From the NCBI RefSeq assembly GCF_041361345.1, contig NZ_JBGKAD010000004.1, positions 1 through 64,000 on the forward strand: DNA of 64,000 nt, written 5' to 3'. Both the position numbers and the translations under genes were made by a program. Positions 49,300 through 58,208 of the stretch are shown piece by piece. The first letter of the stretch is position 1, and every line of letters begins with the position of its first letter. The DNA is from Halobaculum sp. MBLA0147. Its GTDB lineage: Archaea > Halobacteriota > Halobacteria > Halobacteriales > Haloferacaceae. The notes under the pieces are model-generated. The model had not been told where the DNA came from and ran no database searches. It worked only from the letters and a program-made list of their open reading frames with translations.

Positions 49300-49626
49300 A
49301 TGCCAGACACGCACGCAGAAGACAAGACGCCCGCAACAGCACCGTCGATCCCAATCACACGAGCACTCAGTCACCTCCCTGCCAGTCGTCTCACCGATGT
49401 CACGCTGTTCAGGGTCACCGGCACCGACAAGTTGATTTTCGCCACCCAGACTGACAACAGTGCTACCGCCGTCACCTACGACCCAGACGCAGACGAATTC
49501 CAGTCCACACCTGTTTCGACTGTCACACGTGGACTCACAGGCAAGCCTGTGGCAGAGTTCGACGAGTACGACAGCGACGACATCGAGGTGATCAACAACC
49601 TCGCAACGGAGTCTCTCCATGACTGA
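49300..49626 (+). CDS. Small acidic protein, unknown
   Basis: 108 residues from MPDTHAEDKT. Beta-rich middle (LTDVTLFRVTGTDKLIFATQ), acidic C-terminus. 19 nt after the previous stop, likely the same transcript. Confidence 0.58.
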   Translation: MPDTHAEDKTPATAPSIPITRALSHLPASRLTDVTLFRVTGTDKLIFATQTDNSATAVTYDPDADEFQSTPVSTVTRGLTGKPVAEFDEYDSDDIEVINNLATESLHD

Positions 49627-49654
49627 GCCGAAGACCACTTGGTTCCTCTGACAG

Positions 49655-49678
49655 TTTGTACTCGCAGGGCTGAGTGGC
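49655..49678 (+). promoter_or_regulatory. 24-nt block
   Basis: TTTGTAC-TCG-CAG-GGCTGA-GTGGC abutting ATG 49679. Confidence 0.75.
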
Positions 49679-50314
49679 ATGGCTACAGTCAACCTCGCCA
49701 CCGTGTCGAACGACGCACAACTCGATCAATCGGCAGACCTTGACGAACTCCGTTCACTCCTAGCGGAGTGGGACCTCGGAACTGGACCGGCTGACACGAC
49801 ATCTTTCGAGATTCTCGAATCACCGCCTCAGTTGCGTATCTTCGGGTACGCAGACTTTCGACCGACCACACCATCGGGACCCGATTCTGGGGAGGCATGT
49901 GTCCCAGATCTCCCCCAGTTCGCAGAGGCCATCGCTCCGTACCTCGTTGAACCGCTCGTGGTCCGTACCGTCGTATACGAGAAGCTTCGACACCGACCGA
50001 GCGCTGGACAGGTCCGTATCATGCCTGATGGCACAGTCGTCACTGAAGACCTCGAACACACTGGAACAACTGTCGGCGTTCCAAGGGCCCCGCAAGACCT
50101 AGCAGACAGGGACTCTTCGTTCGAGATGAACGCTGGACTCAAAGTGACCATTCTTGACCCGGCCAGGGACGAAGAGCACACTGAAACTGGCGTGAAAGAC
50201 GTTGATACGGACTACGGGTCGGAGAACACGGTCACTGTAACATATCTCGACGACAGCACACAGACGTTCGAAGGCCCCGGCGTGGGCATCACCAATGTCG
50301 AGACCCCTGAGTAA
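49679..50314 (+). CDS. Unknown protein
   Basis: 211 residues, soluble, alpha/beta (FAEAIAPYLVEPLVVRTVVY; GQVRIMPDGTVVTEDLEHTG). First gene of a cluster with the next two, which follow with 2-nt spacing and an 8-nt overlap. No recognised family. Confidence 0.6.
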   Translation: MATVNLATVSNDAQLDQSADLDELRSLLAEWDLGTGPADTTSFEILESPPQLRIFGYADFRPTTPSGPDSGEACVPDLPQFAEAIAPYLVEPLVVRTVVYEKLRHRPSAGQVRIMPDGTVVTEDLEHTGTTVGVPRAPQDLADRDSSFEMNAGLKVTILDPARDEEHTETGVKDVDTDYGSENTVTVTYLDDSTQTFEGPGVGITNVETPE

Positions 50315-50316
50315 GG

Positions 50317-50700
50317 ATGACTGAGTTCGACATCCCCGAAGACGCACGGGACATCAAGCCTGCCCCGCTCGGCGAAGAGCCCCGGTTCAACGATGGGTTT
50401 TGGCAGGTCATCGCCCACCTGTCCGCAGCAGCCCGCGAACGTGACGACTCCCCCCCGAAGCACATCGCTCGCATCGCTGTTAAGGCACCAGCGGAAAACA
50501 TCCCGGGTGATGCCATTCGGTATAACGGGGAACCGTACGTTCTCGACCGCTACGCCCCAGAGGCAGTAATCAATACCTCACCTCTTCCTGACAACCTAGC
50601 GGGCAGCGGCATCAATCACTGGGTCCGAGCAGCTGGGCACATCCAACGAGGCATCGACATCTACCGGTATCGCACACGCTCTCAGGAGACACATGAGTAG
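50317..50700 (+). CDS. Unknown protein
   Basis: 127 residues, starts 2 nt after the previous stop. Mixed helix and strand (FNDGFWQVIAHLSAAARERD; HIARIAVKAPAENIPGDAIR). No recognised family. Confidence 0.58.
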   Translation: MTEFDIPEDARDIKPAPLGEEPRFNDGFWQVIAHLSAAARERDDSPPKHIARIAVKAPAENIPGDAIRYNGEPYVLDRYAPEAVINTSPLPDNLAGSGINHWVRAAGHIQRGIDIYRYRTRSQETHE

Positions 50701-50854
50701 CGAAAACACCACCGATCGGGCCTTCACACCAACGGGAACCTGGGATAGCGCTGATCGCGCTGCTGCAGTCGGCTGGCTCCCATCCAACACTGACGGCGAC
50801 GACGGTGAAGACGACGACACAGACGAAGAAAACACCACCAGCAAGTCAAACTGA
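50693..50854 (+). CDS. 53-residue acidic microprotein
   Basis: ATG overlaps the end of the previous gene by 8 nt. Encodes MSSENTTDRAFTPTGTWDSA followed by a very acidic Asp/Glu-rich tail. Probably disordered. Similar MSSE-type starts follow overlapping stops at 40214. Confidence 0.5.
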   Translation: MSSENTTDRAFTPTGTWDSADRAAAVGWLPSNTDGDDGEDDDTDEENTTSKSN

Positions 50855-50926
50855 TTCTCTCTTCATCCCTCGTAGTCGCCTCACCATCCGTAATCTTCTT
50901 TTGAACGCTCACCCATTGGCGTCTGT

Positions 50927-51310
50927 ATGATGCCAAACCTCAGCAGTGGTGAAACCACCAGTATACCGAGAGTGGTGAGCATCCTAATGTTGAGAGCCGC
51001 AGTGTTCGGCACGTTCATGGTCGGTATCGGAATTCTCTTCCTTGGAGGCCCAGCGTTCACAGTTGAGTCAGTTCGCACGTCGCCGTTCTTGTGGCTGATG
51101 GACACACTGGGCTACGCCACTGAAGTAGAACCAGTCACAGGCCGCAGTTCCACAGGCAATTTCGCACTCATCACTGTGATCACATTAATAACGTGGATCT
51201 ACACTCTGCTGAAAACGTACGTTGAGATCCTGAAAATCATCGGCTTCCTGTACGATCAGTACAGGATCATCACCAACAGAGAGATAGTGAGAGCCGCTTG
51301 GGGAGAGTAG
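50927..51310 (+). CDS. Membrane protein
   Basis: 127 residues with two clear spans (RAAVFGTFMVGIGILFLGGP; FALITVITLITWIYTLLKTY) and an amphipathic C-terminus. TCTTTTGAACG at 50896 may be its TATA region. No recognised family. Confidence 0.6.
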   Translation: MMPNLSSGETTSIPRVVSILMLRAAVFGTFMVGIGILFLGGPAFTVESVRTSPFLWLMDTLGYATEVEPVTGRSSTGNFALITVITLITWIYTLLKTYVEILKIIGFLYDQYRIITNREIVRAAWGE

Positions 51311-51473
51311 CCCAGTAGTCATTCAATTCTACAGCGATTGTTACGTGAGGCTGGATTCCCCCACCTCACAGAGGTCTTGAAAACCCCTAGAGGCGGTCAG
51401 TCGCAGCAAGTTTTTGAGAATCCTACGAGGTACATCTCCAGCGTGAAGAACCCACAACGGAGTGTGGCAGGGA

Positions 51474-51497
51474 TTTCTTCTGGCAGAGTTGAGCGAG
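51474..51497 (+). promoter_or_regulatory. 24-nt block (diverged)
   Basis: TTTCTTC-TGG-CAG-AGTTGA-GCGAG abutting ATG 51498, exact spacing. Confidence 0.6.
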
Positions 51498-53141
51498 ATG
51501 CCAGAGAATCGACAGACACTCCACCAGACTGCCTCCGCACGGTCATCACTGCCACATAAGGACTGCCCACTTGCTTCGGCAGTCGCTTCGGACACACCAA
51601 CAGTCACGTACTGGACCGGCGATCAGGAAGCGACCACGTTCGGCTCTGAGCAACTCCACCACTGGGTCACGCTCCAGATCGATGCGGACGACCGCGTCCT
51701 TAATCCGTGTGCCGGCCCGACTGAGCTTCGTACGGCTGCACCAGTTGACCGGATTGATGTGAAAGACCTCCCATCAATCGACTACCAGGGAGACTTCCGC
51801 GAGATCGTCCCTACACTCCCAGCAGACACCTACGACGTGATCGTCTATGATCCGCCCTACACACCGCACCAAGCCCGTCAGAAGTACGACCTTGATCTGA
51901 CCGACGCAGAATTCGACTACTTCGACCGACACATCTACGACGAGTTCGCTCGCGTTCTGACTAGTGGCGGCCGTCTGATCCAGTTTGGCTACGAACCGCA
52001 CACTGCTGGCCATCCGAACTACACCCCGACAGATGTAGCGGTGTTCAACAAGCTGGGGGCGCAAAACGACTACCTCGGAGTCACGGCAACGTACGATGCA
52101 CCGACAGACACGGCCACCCGACGCCGGCTGTCGGGATCGTGTGAACCAAATCCGTTCGCTCCTCCCAGTACAGGAGGCTCCCCCTCTGTCGGGGGAAACA
52201 ACGGAACTGCCATCGACATCACGTACCAGCTCCTTGCGGACGAGGGAGGTCAAAAGTGGAACCACGCAGTCACACAGCTCGTCAACGATCATCTCACGTC
52301 ACAAGCCACTGAGACGACGAACGCGGCAGCGCTCGTCACCCTCGACGGGTTCGAACACGTCCGGCCCGCCGCTCTCAGTGCGGACATGTTCGAAATCGAT
52401 GTTCGGCTGTCTCAAGATGCACCAGTCAGCACCAACTCACCGCCGGACACAGTGGCAACCGTCAATGCTGAAGACTACGCGGCTGTCCAGATCCAGCCGA
52501 CTGACGGAGTCGCTGCTCGCGTGACACTTCCGGTGTGGCGTCTCAGCGACTATCTCGGCGACAGCGTGTTCGATCAGGCAATCCTCGACCTGCCAGCGAG
52601 CGCTCATCAGCGAACAGTCCCGGTGGACTCCCCGACGGATTCGACCAAGACCCACGTTCACGCGCTGATCAAAGACCACATCGCCGATAGCATCCGCCCG
52701 GGAGGCCGCGTGACGGAGATCAGCCAAACAGCAACCGTCATGAACTCTCACCGGTACCCCTACGTCCGACAGCAGGTCTCTCTCCTCGCTGCTCCCGATC
52801 GCCAAGCGCAGTTCATCACCTCCGACAAAACAAACCATCGGGGAATCTCGACAGCGGGCTACAACCTCGGGCCGACAGCGCCCGGCCTCGCGTCGCGACC
52901 AATCCACACGCACTCACGAGAGCAAGCTGGCTCACAGTCGTTCCACACCGGCTGGCGCTGTCCTCGCTGTGGTGTCGGCGTTCCAGTCCATCCGGCGCTA
53001 TCGGCCCCCTGCAGTACGTGCGGCGCTGCCCACGACACGCGGTGCAGTGGGTTCACCACACCGGCCCGCGTCCACACTTCCCGACTCGTCGACGGGATCA
53101 GCTATCATCTCCGTGGCGCGTGCCTCTCTGATCACTCCTAG
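51498..53141 (+). CDS. DNA N6-adenine-type methyltransferase, DPPY class
   Basis: 547 residues. YDVIVYDPPYTPHQARQKYD (catalytic DPPY 118-121) with an upstream VLNPCAGPTEL in the place of the SAM motif, then a Rossmann-like RVLTSGGRLIQFGY. The C-terminal half, about 330 residues, contains a second domain of unknown type and a zinc site (CPRCGVGVPV, CSTCGAA). The start is set by the 24-nt block. Likely modifies adenine in DNA; target site unknown. Confidence 0.8.
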   Translation: MPENRQTLHQTASARSSLPHKDCPLASAVASDTPTVTYWTGDQEATTFGSEQLHHWVTLQIDADDRVLNPCAGPTELRTAAPVDRIDVKDLPSIDYQGDFREIVPTLPADTYDVIVYDPPYTPHQARQKYDLDLTDAEFDYFDRHIYDEFARVLTSGGRLIQFGYEPHTAGHPNYTPTDVAVFNKLGAQNDYLGVTATYDAPTDTATRRRLSGSCEPNPFAPPSTGGSPSVGGNNGTAIDITYQLLADEGGQKWNHAVTQLVNDHLTSQATETTNAAALVTLDGFEHVRPAALSADMFEIDVRLSQDAPVSTNSPPDTVATVNAEDYAAVQIQPTDGVAARVTLPVWRLSDYLGDSVFDQAILDLPASAHQRTVPVDSPTDSTKTHVHALIKDHIADSIRPGGRVTEISQTATVMNSHRYPYVRQQVSLLAAPDRQAQFITSDKTNHRGISTAGYNLGPTAPGLASRPIHTHSREQAGSQSFHTGWRCPRCGVGVPVHPALSAPCSTCGAAHDTRCSGFTTPARVHTSRLVDGISYHLRGACLSDHS

Positions 53142-53189
53142 GCGAAACACAACGCTCTTGAGTTCGCCTGCCCGGACACTCACCCATAC

Positions 53190-53432
53190 ATGCCATCCAT
53201 CGGTAGTCCCCCGTTTGCCGATTCCTCTCCGTTCCCGGAGTATCCGATCATTTCATCAACACTCGGAGTCCTCACCGTCCTCTCTCTCGCTCTTGGTGTC
53301 GCTACTGTGTTCGATCTCATCCCCGGTGCCGTCGTGGTCATCTTCGTGACTGCATCTGTACTCACCGCTGTCGGGCTCGGGCTTGGGCTCACACTCCTTC
53401 AAGTCGCACTCGCAGTCGAGAGTGCACTCTAG
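53190..53432 (+). CDS. Small membrane protein
   Basis: 80 residues, two or three hydrophobic spans (STLGVLTVLSLALGVATVFD; VVVIFVTASVLTAVGLGLGL) with a short Pro-rich N-terminus. No recognised family. Confidence 0.58.
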   Translation: MPSIGSPPFADSSPFPEYPIISSTLGVLTVLSLALGVATVFDLIPGAVVVIFVTASVLTAVGLGLGLTLLQVALAVESAL

Positions 53433-53448
53433 CCGGTGTGACATCGGG

Positions 53449-53472
53449 TTTGTACCTGCAGAGTACAGTGGA
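53449..53472 (+). promoter_or_regulatory. 24-nt block
   Basis: TTTGTAC-CTG-CAG-AGTACA-GTGGA, one base before ATG 53474. Confidence 0.75.
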
Positions 53473-53473
53473 C

Positions 53474-54253
53474 ATGGGTAGCAACTCAACCTCCCTCGAC
53501 GAGTACCAACCCTCACGCGCAACCGACCTCTCAGCTCCCACGTCGGAACCTCTCGCAGACCGGGTGGCCACCTGCTCCAGTTGGGAGACCGTTCTCACGA
53601 TCAACGGGACAGGCCCGTACGTCCTCGGTAGCCCGACAGACGGTCGCGCATCACACCATCTGTACGACATCGAGACGACGGCGTACCGCGGCTTTCTCGA
53701 ACTCGACAGCGACTACACCCAGAATGATGGGGCGATCGACGAAGACAGGTACGTCGCACTCGCACAGGGGCAGACGCCAGAGGCGGCTCGCGACAGCCCC
53801 GTGGTCGGCGTAGACAGCGTCACCATCACCGAGGACCGCAATCCATGTGCCGGACTCGACGCTGCTGTATGGGCGCTTCGAGACGCTCTCACGACATACG
53901 ACCACGACCCATCTGAGGCCAATCCTCGCCTCCGAACTGACTACGGTGACTGGATCGAGGCCATCAACGAAGTGGCAACCTTCACCGATAACGAGGTGTC
54001 CACCGGTAACGCTACGGCCCCACTCGTCCGTCCCGACTTCCTCCAGACGCCCAAAGTGATGCACGCGCTGTTCCGCCATCCACTGGACGGAAGCGATGTC
54101 ATCAGCCAGATCAGTACCAAGTGCCATCGCTCCAACTCCCTCACCGCAGACGATCCCGTTACGCCGGAAGGGGTTCGACAGGCACTCGTCAGAGCCGCTG
54201 CCGAACTCGCAGACTGTGACCTGCCAACTCCAGTGACGGGTGATCTCGAGTGA
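53474..54253 (+). CDS. Unknown protein
   Basis: 259 residues, acidic, mixed alpha/beta. Helical C-terminus (TPEGVRQALVRAAAELADCD). TGA overlaps the GTG start of the next gene (GTGA). No recognised family. Confidence 0.62.
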   Translation: MGSNSTSLDEYQPSRATDLSAPTSEPLADRVATCSSWETVLTINGTGPYVLGSPTDGRASHHLYDIETTAYRGFLELDSDYTQNDGAIDEDRYVALAQGQTPEAARDSPVVGVDSVTITEDRNPCAGLDAAVWALRDALTTYDHDPSEANPRLRTDYGDWIEAINEVATFTDNEVSTGNATAPLVRPDFLQTPKVMHALFRHPLDGSDVISQISTKCHRSNSLTADDPVTPEGVRQALVRAAAELADCDLPTPVTGDLE

Positions 54254-54900
54254 CCGAGTACGCACCCGGCGTTGATCCTGAACCCAGAGAAACGTACACA
54301 ACAGATCTCGGCACTGAGGTCACCGTCGGCGAGGCCTACTGGGTGAAGCCAACGAACGTTGATCGACGTCTTCGTGCTGAGTGTACGAGCATCCGCTCAG
54401 ACCGGCTCAGTGGCACACTGGCAGCGTGGTTCACCTTCCGTCCAGATGCCGACGCCTGGGACCACCTCACCGGATCACAACGGCAGGTTGCTGTGCATGA
54501 CCTAGACTTCGTCGTCGGCGACGGTCCGCGTGTCCGTCGCGATCGGGCGAACTGCAAGGTTGCTGCACCCAGTGCTATCTCAAACGGCTACGATCCGACG
54601 AGAGAGTCCCTACCGACGCCAACATCGCCGGCCCCGTCGGACTTCGAAGAGATCAACGATCCAGCAACCGACGAGCGCGTGACCATCTCCTGTCCGAGCT
54701 GCGGAAAGCAATGTGACCGTGTGTACCCGACAGGCGACTGTGAAGATGCAGGCCTCACCCACATCTGCCGAACGCGTGACTGTGACTTCCGAGGGGAGCG
54801 GATCGCTCAAGCGGTCCACTCACTCTGCAGCCACTCCATCCAGCACTGGGGAGACGCCCCACAGTGTTACGTCTGCAGTATCTGCGGGAGAACCTCCTGA
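54250..54900 (+). CDS. Zinc-finger protein (GTG start)
   Basis: 216 residues from a GTG that overlaps the preceding stop. The C-terminal 75 residues hold several zinc ligands: CPSCGKQC, C in GDCEDAG, HICRTRDC, CSH and CYVCSICGRTS. Probably two or three zinc sites; nucleic-acid binding is likely. The N-terminal domain is beta-rich and unknown. Confidence 0.62.
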   Translation: MTEYAPGVDPEPRETYTTDLGTEVTVGEAYWVKPTNVDRRLRAECTSIRSDRLSGTLAAWFTFRPDADAWDHLTGSQRQVAVHDLDFVVGDGPRVRRDRANCKVAAPSAISNGYDPTRESLPTPTSPAPSDFEEINDPATDERVTISCPSCGKQCDRVYPTGDCEDAGLTHICRTRDCDFRGERIAQAVHSLCSHSIQHWGDAPQCYVCSICGRTS

Positions 54901-54951
54901 TCCGTTCCATACCGCTCTTTCCCCCTGGACAGGAACGTCGTGAGCGAGGTG

Positions 54952-54975
54952 TTTGTACCCGCAGAATCGATTGAG
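54952..54975 (+). promoter_or_regulatory. 24-nt block plus leader hairpin
   Basis: TTTGTAC-CCG-CAG-AATCGA-TTGAG. TGAGG (54972-54976) pairs with CCTCA (54982-54986). ATG 55081 lies 105 nt beyond. Confidence 0.68.
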
Positions 54976-55080
54976 GTGTACCCTCAGCTCCACTTCAACC
55001 GACACCACAGGCCCTGCCAGAGTCGATTCCCAGTCTCCACACTGGCGAACTGAACTCCGATACCTAACCCACTTCCCAAC

Positions 55081-55731
55081 ATGGACATCATCCAGAACCT
55101 CAAGACCGGCGACAAACAAACCGTCAACGTACTGGCCCACGAGTACAGCACTGATCAAGTACGACCTGACGACTTCGAGACTGACCTCCACGAACTGCAA
55201 CATCACGTCCTCCAGATCCTGAAGGTCACCGGCACCGACATTTTCGACGATAACGCGCAGTGGTATCTGTACAAGCATCTACTCGCTGCCCTCCAGATAG
55301 TTGACCGGGAACTCGAAGGTGACGAGTCACGTTCACTGGAACAACACGGGATCGAGAAGCCAGCCCCCGGCAACTACAACCCCCTTGGAGAGCTCAACGA
55401 TCTCATCGCTCCAACGGTCGAACGGCTAGCAGACCGCTACAGCGCCGACGAGGTCCTTGAGGAGACCCCCGAAGACAATCCATCGATGGCACTTCAACAG
55501 TCGCTAGGCGGCGCGCTCGTCAACATCGCTGACCAAACCCCTACGAGAGAACTGCTCGTCAAGCGACATCTCCTCGCTGCTATGGCCTGTACCGACGCCC
55601 ACTACGACACCACGACTGTCCTCGGAGCCTCCCAAGTAACGAAAACCTCCATCTTCGACGGCGAAGAGTACGAGTACGAGACGGTTGAGGTAACGTTCGA
55701 ACAAGACTTACAGCCGGACAACACTTCGTGA
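55081..55731 (+). CDS. Unknown helical protein
   Basis: 216 residues, mostly helix (QVRPDDFETDLHELQHHVLQ; YKHLLAALQIVDRELEG; LVKRHLLAAMACTDAHY). Two similar helical segments KHLLAALQ and RHLLAAMA suggest a repeated unit. Leader of about 105 nt. No recognised family. Confidence 0.6.
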   Translation: MDIIQNLKTGDKQTVNVLAHEYSTDQVRPDDFETDLHELQHHVLQILKVTGTDIFDDNAQWYLYKHLLAALQIVDRELEGDESRSLEQHGIEKPAPGNYNPLGELNDLIAPTVERLADRYSADEVLEETPEDNPSMALQQSLGGALVNIADQTPTRELLVKRHLLAAMACTDAHYDTTTVLGASQVTKTSIFDGEEYEYETVEVTFEQDLQPDNTS

Positions 55732-55765
55732 CCACACCACCGGCAGACACCCTCTGAAACCAGTA

Positions 55766-55789
55766 TTTGTACGCACAGAGGTGGGTGGA
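55766..55789 (+). promoter_or_regulatory. 24-nt block
   Basis: TTTGTAC-GCA-CAG-AGGTGG-GTGGA, 11 nt before ATG 55801. Confidence 0.72.
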
Positions 55790-55800
55790 GGTACACAGAA

Positions 55801-55947
55801 ATGAGCACGCACCCGATCGACTTCACCGGTCACGACAACAACGGACGGTACTACGAGCTCACCGACGACGCCCCCATTGATGGAGTGACCATCAACGAAG
55901 TCGATGGAACCATCACGTTCCACGGGGCCTCGGCACTCACTGAGTAG
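55801..55947 (+). CDS. 48-residue acidic microprotein
   Basis: Short ORF supported by its own block. Encodes MSTHPIDFTGHDNNGRYYEL followed by alternating strands (DGVTINEVDGTITFHG). A small beta-hairpin protein; no recognised family. Confidence 0.55.
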   Translation: MSTHPIDFTGHDNNGRYYELTDDAPIDGVTINEVDGTITFHGASALTE

Positions 55948-56040
55948 ACCACAACACCCCACGATGTCCGCTGTTCTCGAACAGTAGAACCACTGGACGA
56001 CGTGGGCAAACGCCCACCCACACTACAGCCCCACCACTAC

Positions 56041-56757
56041 ATGCCCGACAAGACTGACCTGCCGTTCGATGTACAGGACGTCAAGCAATTTCGCAGCAGT
56101 GTCGCAACGGTCACGGATGGTACTCACGACACGCTGTTCAACAAGCTCAAAACCTGGGAACTGACTGCATCTGGCTTCAACTTGGCCGATGCAGCCGTTC
56201 TCATCACCGACGGTGACCGGCCAGAACTGTACTTCGCTGCCCCAGACGTGTTCGATCCGATCCGAACCGACGAGGGGCCTGAAGACAGAGACGACGATGC
56301 CCAGCTCGAAGACTTCGCAACAACGCTGGCCGAACACCTCCAGAGCGACATCAAGATCCAGTCCGTGTCCGGTCTGGACGGCCACAACCCGATGCTCACC
56401 ACGCAGGTGAGGATCACTCCGGCCGGCGACATCGACTACACCGAACTCGGTGCAAGCGACGGCCTGTCGATGTGGAGTCGCGCAGGGCCTCATCGGCCCG
56501 GCACCGCATCGCGTATCGCCTCCCATCGACGCTCCACCGTCGGAGAAACACTGGTCGGGGTGACGGAGGATGTCCACGTTGCAGAGGTCCTCAGCGACTC
56601 AGAGTTCGACCGCACGCTCGTCGGCAGTGACGCCGACGGCGGTCGCGGGGAACTGCTCACGTTCCCCCACCACCAGGACGAGCTACCACTCGGCAACGCA
56701 CTGCAGGCACCTCAGACCTCCGCAACCGAGGAAGATTCCGATCAAAGTAGCGCCTGA
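56041..56757 (+). CDS. Unknown protein
   Basis: 238 residues from MPDKTDLPFD; an in-frame GTG at 56002 is possible. Alpha/beta, with a long acidic loop (DEGPEDRDDDAQLEDFATTL). The C-terminus is disordered. No recognised family or promoter motif. Confidence 0.58.
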   Translation: MPDKTDLPFDVQDVKQFRSSVATVTDGTHDTLFNKLKTWELTASGFNLADAAVLITDGDRPELYFAAPDVFDPIRTDEGPEDRDDDAQLEDFATTLAEHLQSDIKIQSVSGLDGHNPMLTTQVRITPAGDIDYTELGASDGLSMWSRAGPHRPGTASRIASHRRSTVGETLVGVTEDVHVAEVLSDSEFDRTLVGSDADGGRGELLTFPHHQDELPLGNALQAPQTSATEEDSDQSSA

Positions 56758-56785
56758 ATCAGTGACTCACCGGCCACACACTCAC

Positions 56786-57241
56786 ATGCCACAACACGAA
56801 ACCGACCTCCTCAGCGAGCACGGCAGAGAAATCGCACAGATCCTTCTTGGCGACGACTGGAAAAACGAACTCCTCGAACGGCCCGAACTCCAGTTCGGCC
56901 AACCAGAGAGCAAAGGCGCGAACGCCGTCGCACTCGACTCACTAATCGAACAAGGCATCATTCCTGGAGAGACCCCAGCACTGGACACCTTCTCACCACT
57001 GGTCATCCGCAACTTCGCGCTCGACATCAAGCGGGACTACGACGATGCAGACCTCACCGTCACGATCAGTGGATGCTTCGCGACCACCGCGGACCAACCG
57101 CTCCGAATCACAGGCGTTGACATCCACGCCGAGGACGGGCCCATTCCCCGAGAAGCGGAGCGAGAACTCGTCCGCTACTTCGAATCCGCAACCGGATACG
57201 TACTGACCGACAGCCGAGCCGGGGCCTACTTCCGACGATGA
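56786..57241 (+). CDS. Unknown protein
   Basis: 151 residues. Helical start (LLSEHGREIAQILLGDDWKN), beta-rich middle (ADLTVTISGCFATTADQPLR). TGA overlaps the next ATG (ATGA), a coupled pair. No recognised family. Confidence 0.6.
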   Translation: MPQHETDLLSEHGREIAQILLGDDWKNELLERPELQFGQPESKGANAVALDSLIEQGIIPGETPALDTFSPLVIRNFALDIKRDYDDADLTVTISGCFATTADQPLRITGVDIHAEDGPIPREAERELVRYFESATGYVLTDSRAGAYFRR

Positions 57242-58074
57242 CACTCAACACGACCACTACCGACAAGATCAGTGACGACGCCTTCCTCAGCGAGTGCCAC
57301 CAGTTCATCACGACCACCAAAAAGGCGATGGACGACGTCAAGCAGGCAAACAAGAGTCCTGACCTGATCGAGAAAGCACACCGAGTCGTGGACGACCGCT
57401 CCATCAACAAGTGGAACCACGCCCAGCGGCTGTTCGCTGTGGCTGTGTTCAGCGACTTCACGCCGGGGAAGTACAATCTCCACGAATTCGATGAGATCAC
57501 AGCACCGCAATCGCTGGATGATCTCACTGACAGACTCGCTACTCAAGTGCTGACTGTCACCTGCTACGAAGCACTCGCGGACGCACGAGAAGGGGACTCA
57601 CAGTACCTCACCAACGCCCACGCTGAACTCACCACCCGGTACGGTGAGGTCCTATCGGTCCACGGTTCGGTCGCCCCCAGTGACGGAGAGATCGAAGAAA
57701 CCATCCTCGAACTCGGAACACTCGCTTTCAGAGACGATGTCGCTGTTGATGACTTCTACGCCGTCTACCAGCACATCCTCGAGTATCGACGGGGTGACGA
57801 GAAGTATGCACCTGTCACGGACAACCCAACACTCCGGTGTACCGGTGAAGCCGGCTCACTCCCGCAGATGGGGATTCTTCTTGACAGGTTCGAGGAACAC
57901 GAAGAACAGCTCCTACCGACAGCCCTGTCTAGTGAGGCGTTCAACCCCGACGCTGCTATCGGGTCTCCGGACGGCCCGACGATCGCACGCACTCAAGGGC
58001 CAGCCGGCATCGTCTCACAAATGGCTGTTCTCCCACTCCTCGCGACGGCAACCAGCACATCGGCTACCGCCTGA
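57238..58074 (+). CDS. Unknown helical protein
   Basis: 278 residues, mostly helix (TTKKAMDDVKQANKSPDLIE; LTDRLATQVLTVTCYEALAD). It has an interrupted glycine-rich part near 215. Coupled to the previous gene by the ATGA overlap. No recognised family. Confidence 0.6.
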   Translation: MTLNTTTTDKISDDAFLSECHQFITTTKKAMDDVKQANKSPDLIEKAHRVVDDRSINKWNHAQRLFAVAVFSDFTPGKYNLHEFDEITAPQSLDDLTDRLATQVLTVTCYEALADAREGDSQYLTNAHAELTTRYGEVLSVHGSVAPSDGEIEETILELGTLAFRDDVAVDDFYAVYQHILEYRRGDEKYAPVTDNPTLRCTGEAGSLPQMGILLDRFEEHEEQLLPTALSSEAFNPDAAIGSPDGPTIARTQGPAGIVSQMAVLPLLATATSTSATA

Positions 58075-58157
58075 CCGATACCGGTAACTCCCCCAAACCG
58101 GGTATCTCCTACGTACCCAATCACGCCCACACAAAGTAACAGCGGTCCCAGGCGGTT

Positions 58158-58206
58158 GACCCTCGAAGCTGGCGCTAGTCTGAAGTTCGATTCTTCAGCG
58201 GGGGTT
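58158..58206 (+). ncRNA. tRNA-like minihelix abutting a methyltransferase start
   Basis: Acceptor-like stem 58158-58165/58199-58206 (8 pairs, two G-U), 14-nt linker, T-arm 58080-type geometry at 58180-58185/58193-58198 (6 perfect pairs) with loop TTCGATT. The 3' end is 2 nt from ATG 58209, so cleavage after the acceptor would leave an almost leaderless mRNA. No second hairpin here. Confidence 0.65.
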
Positions 58207-58208
58207 TC

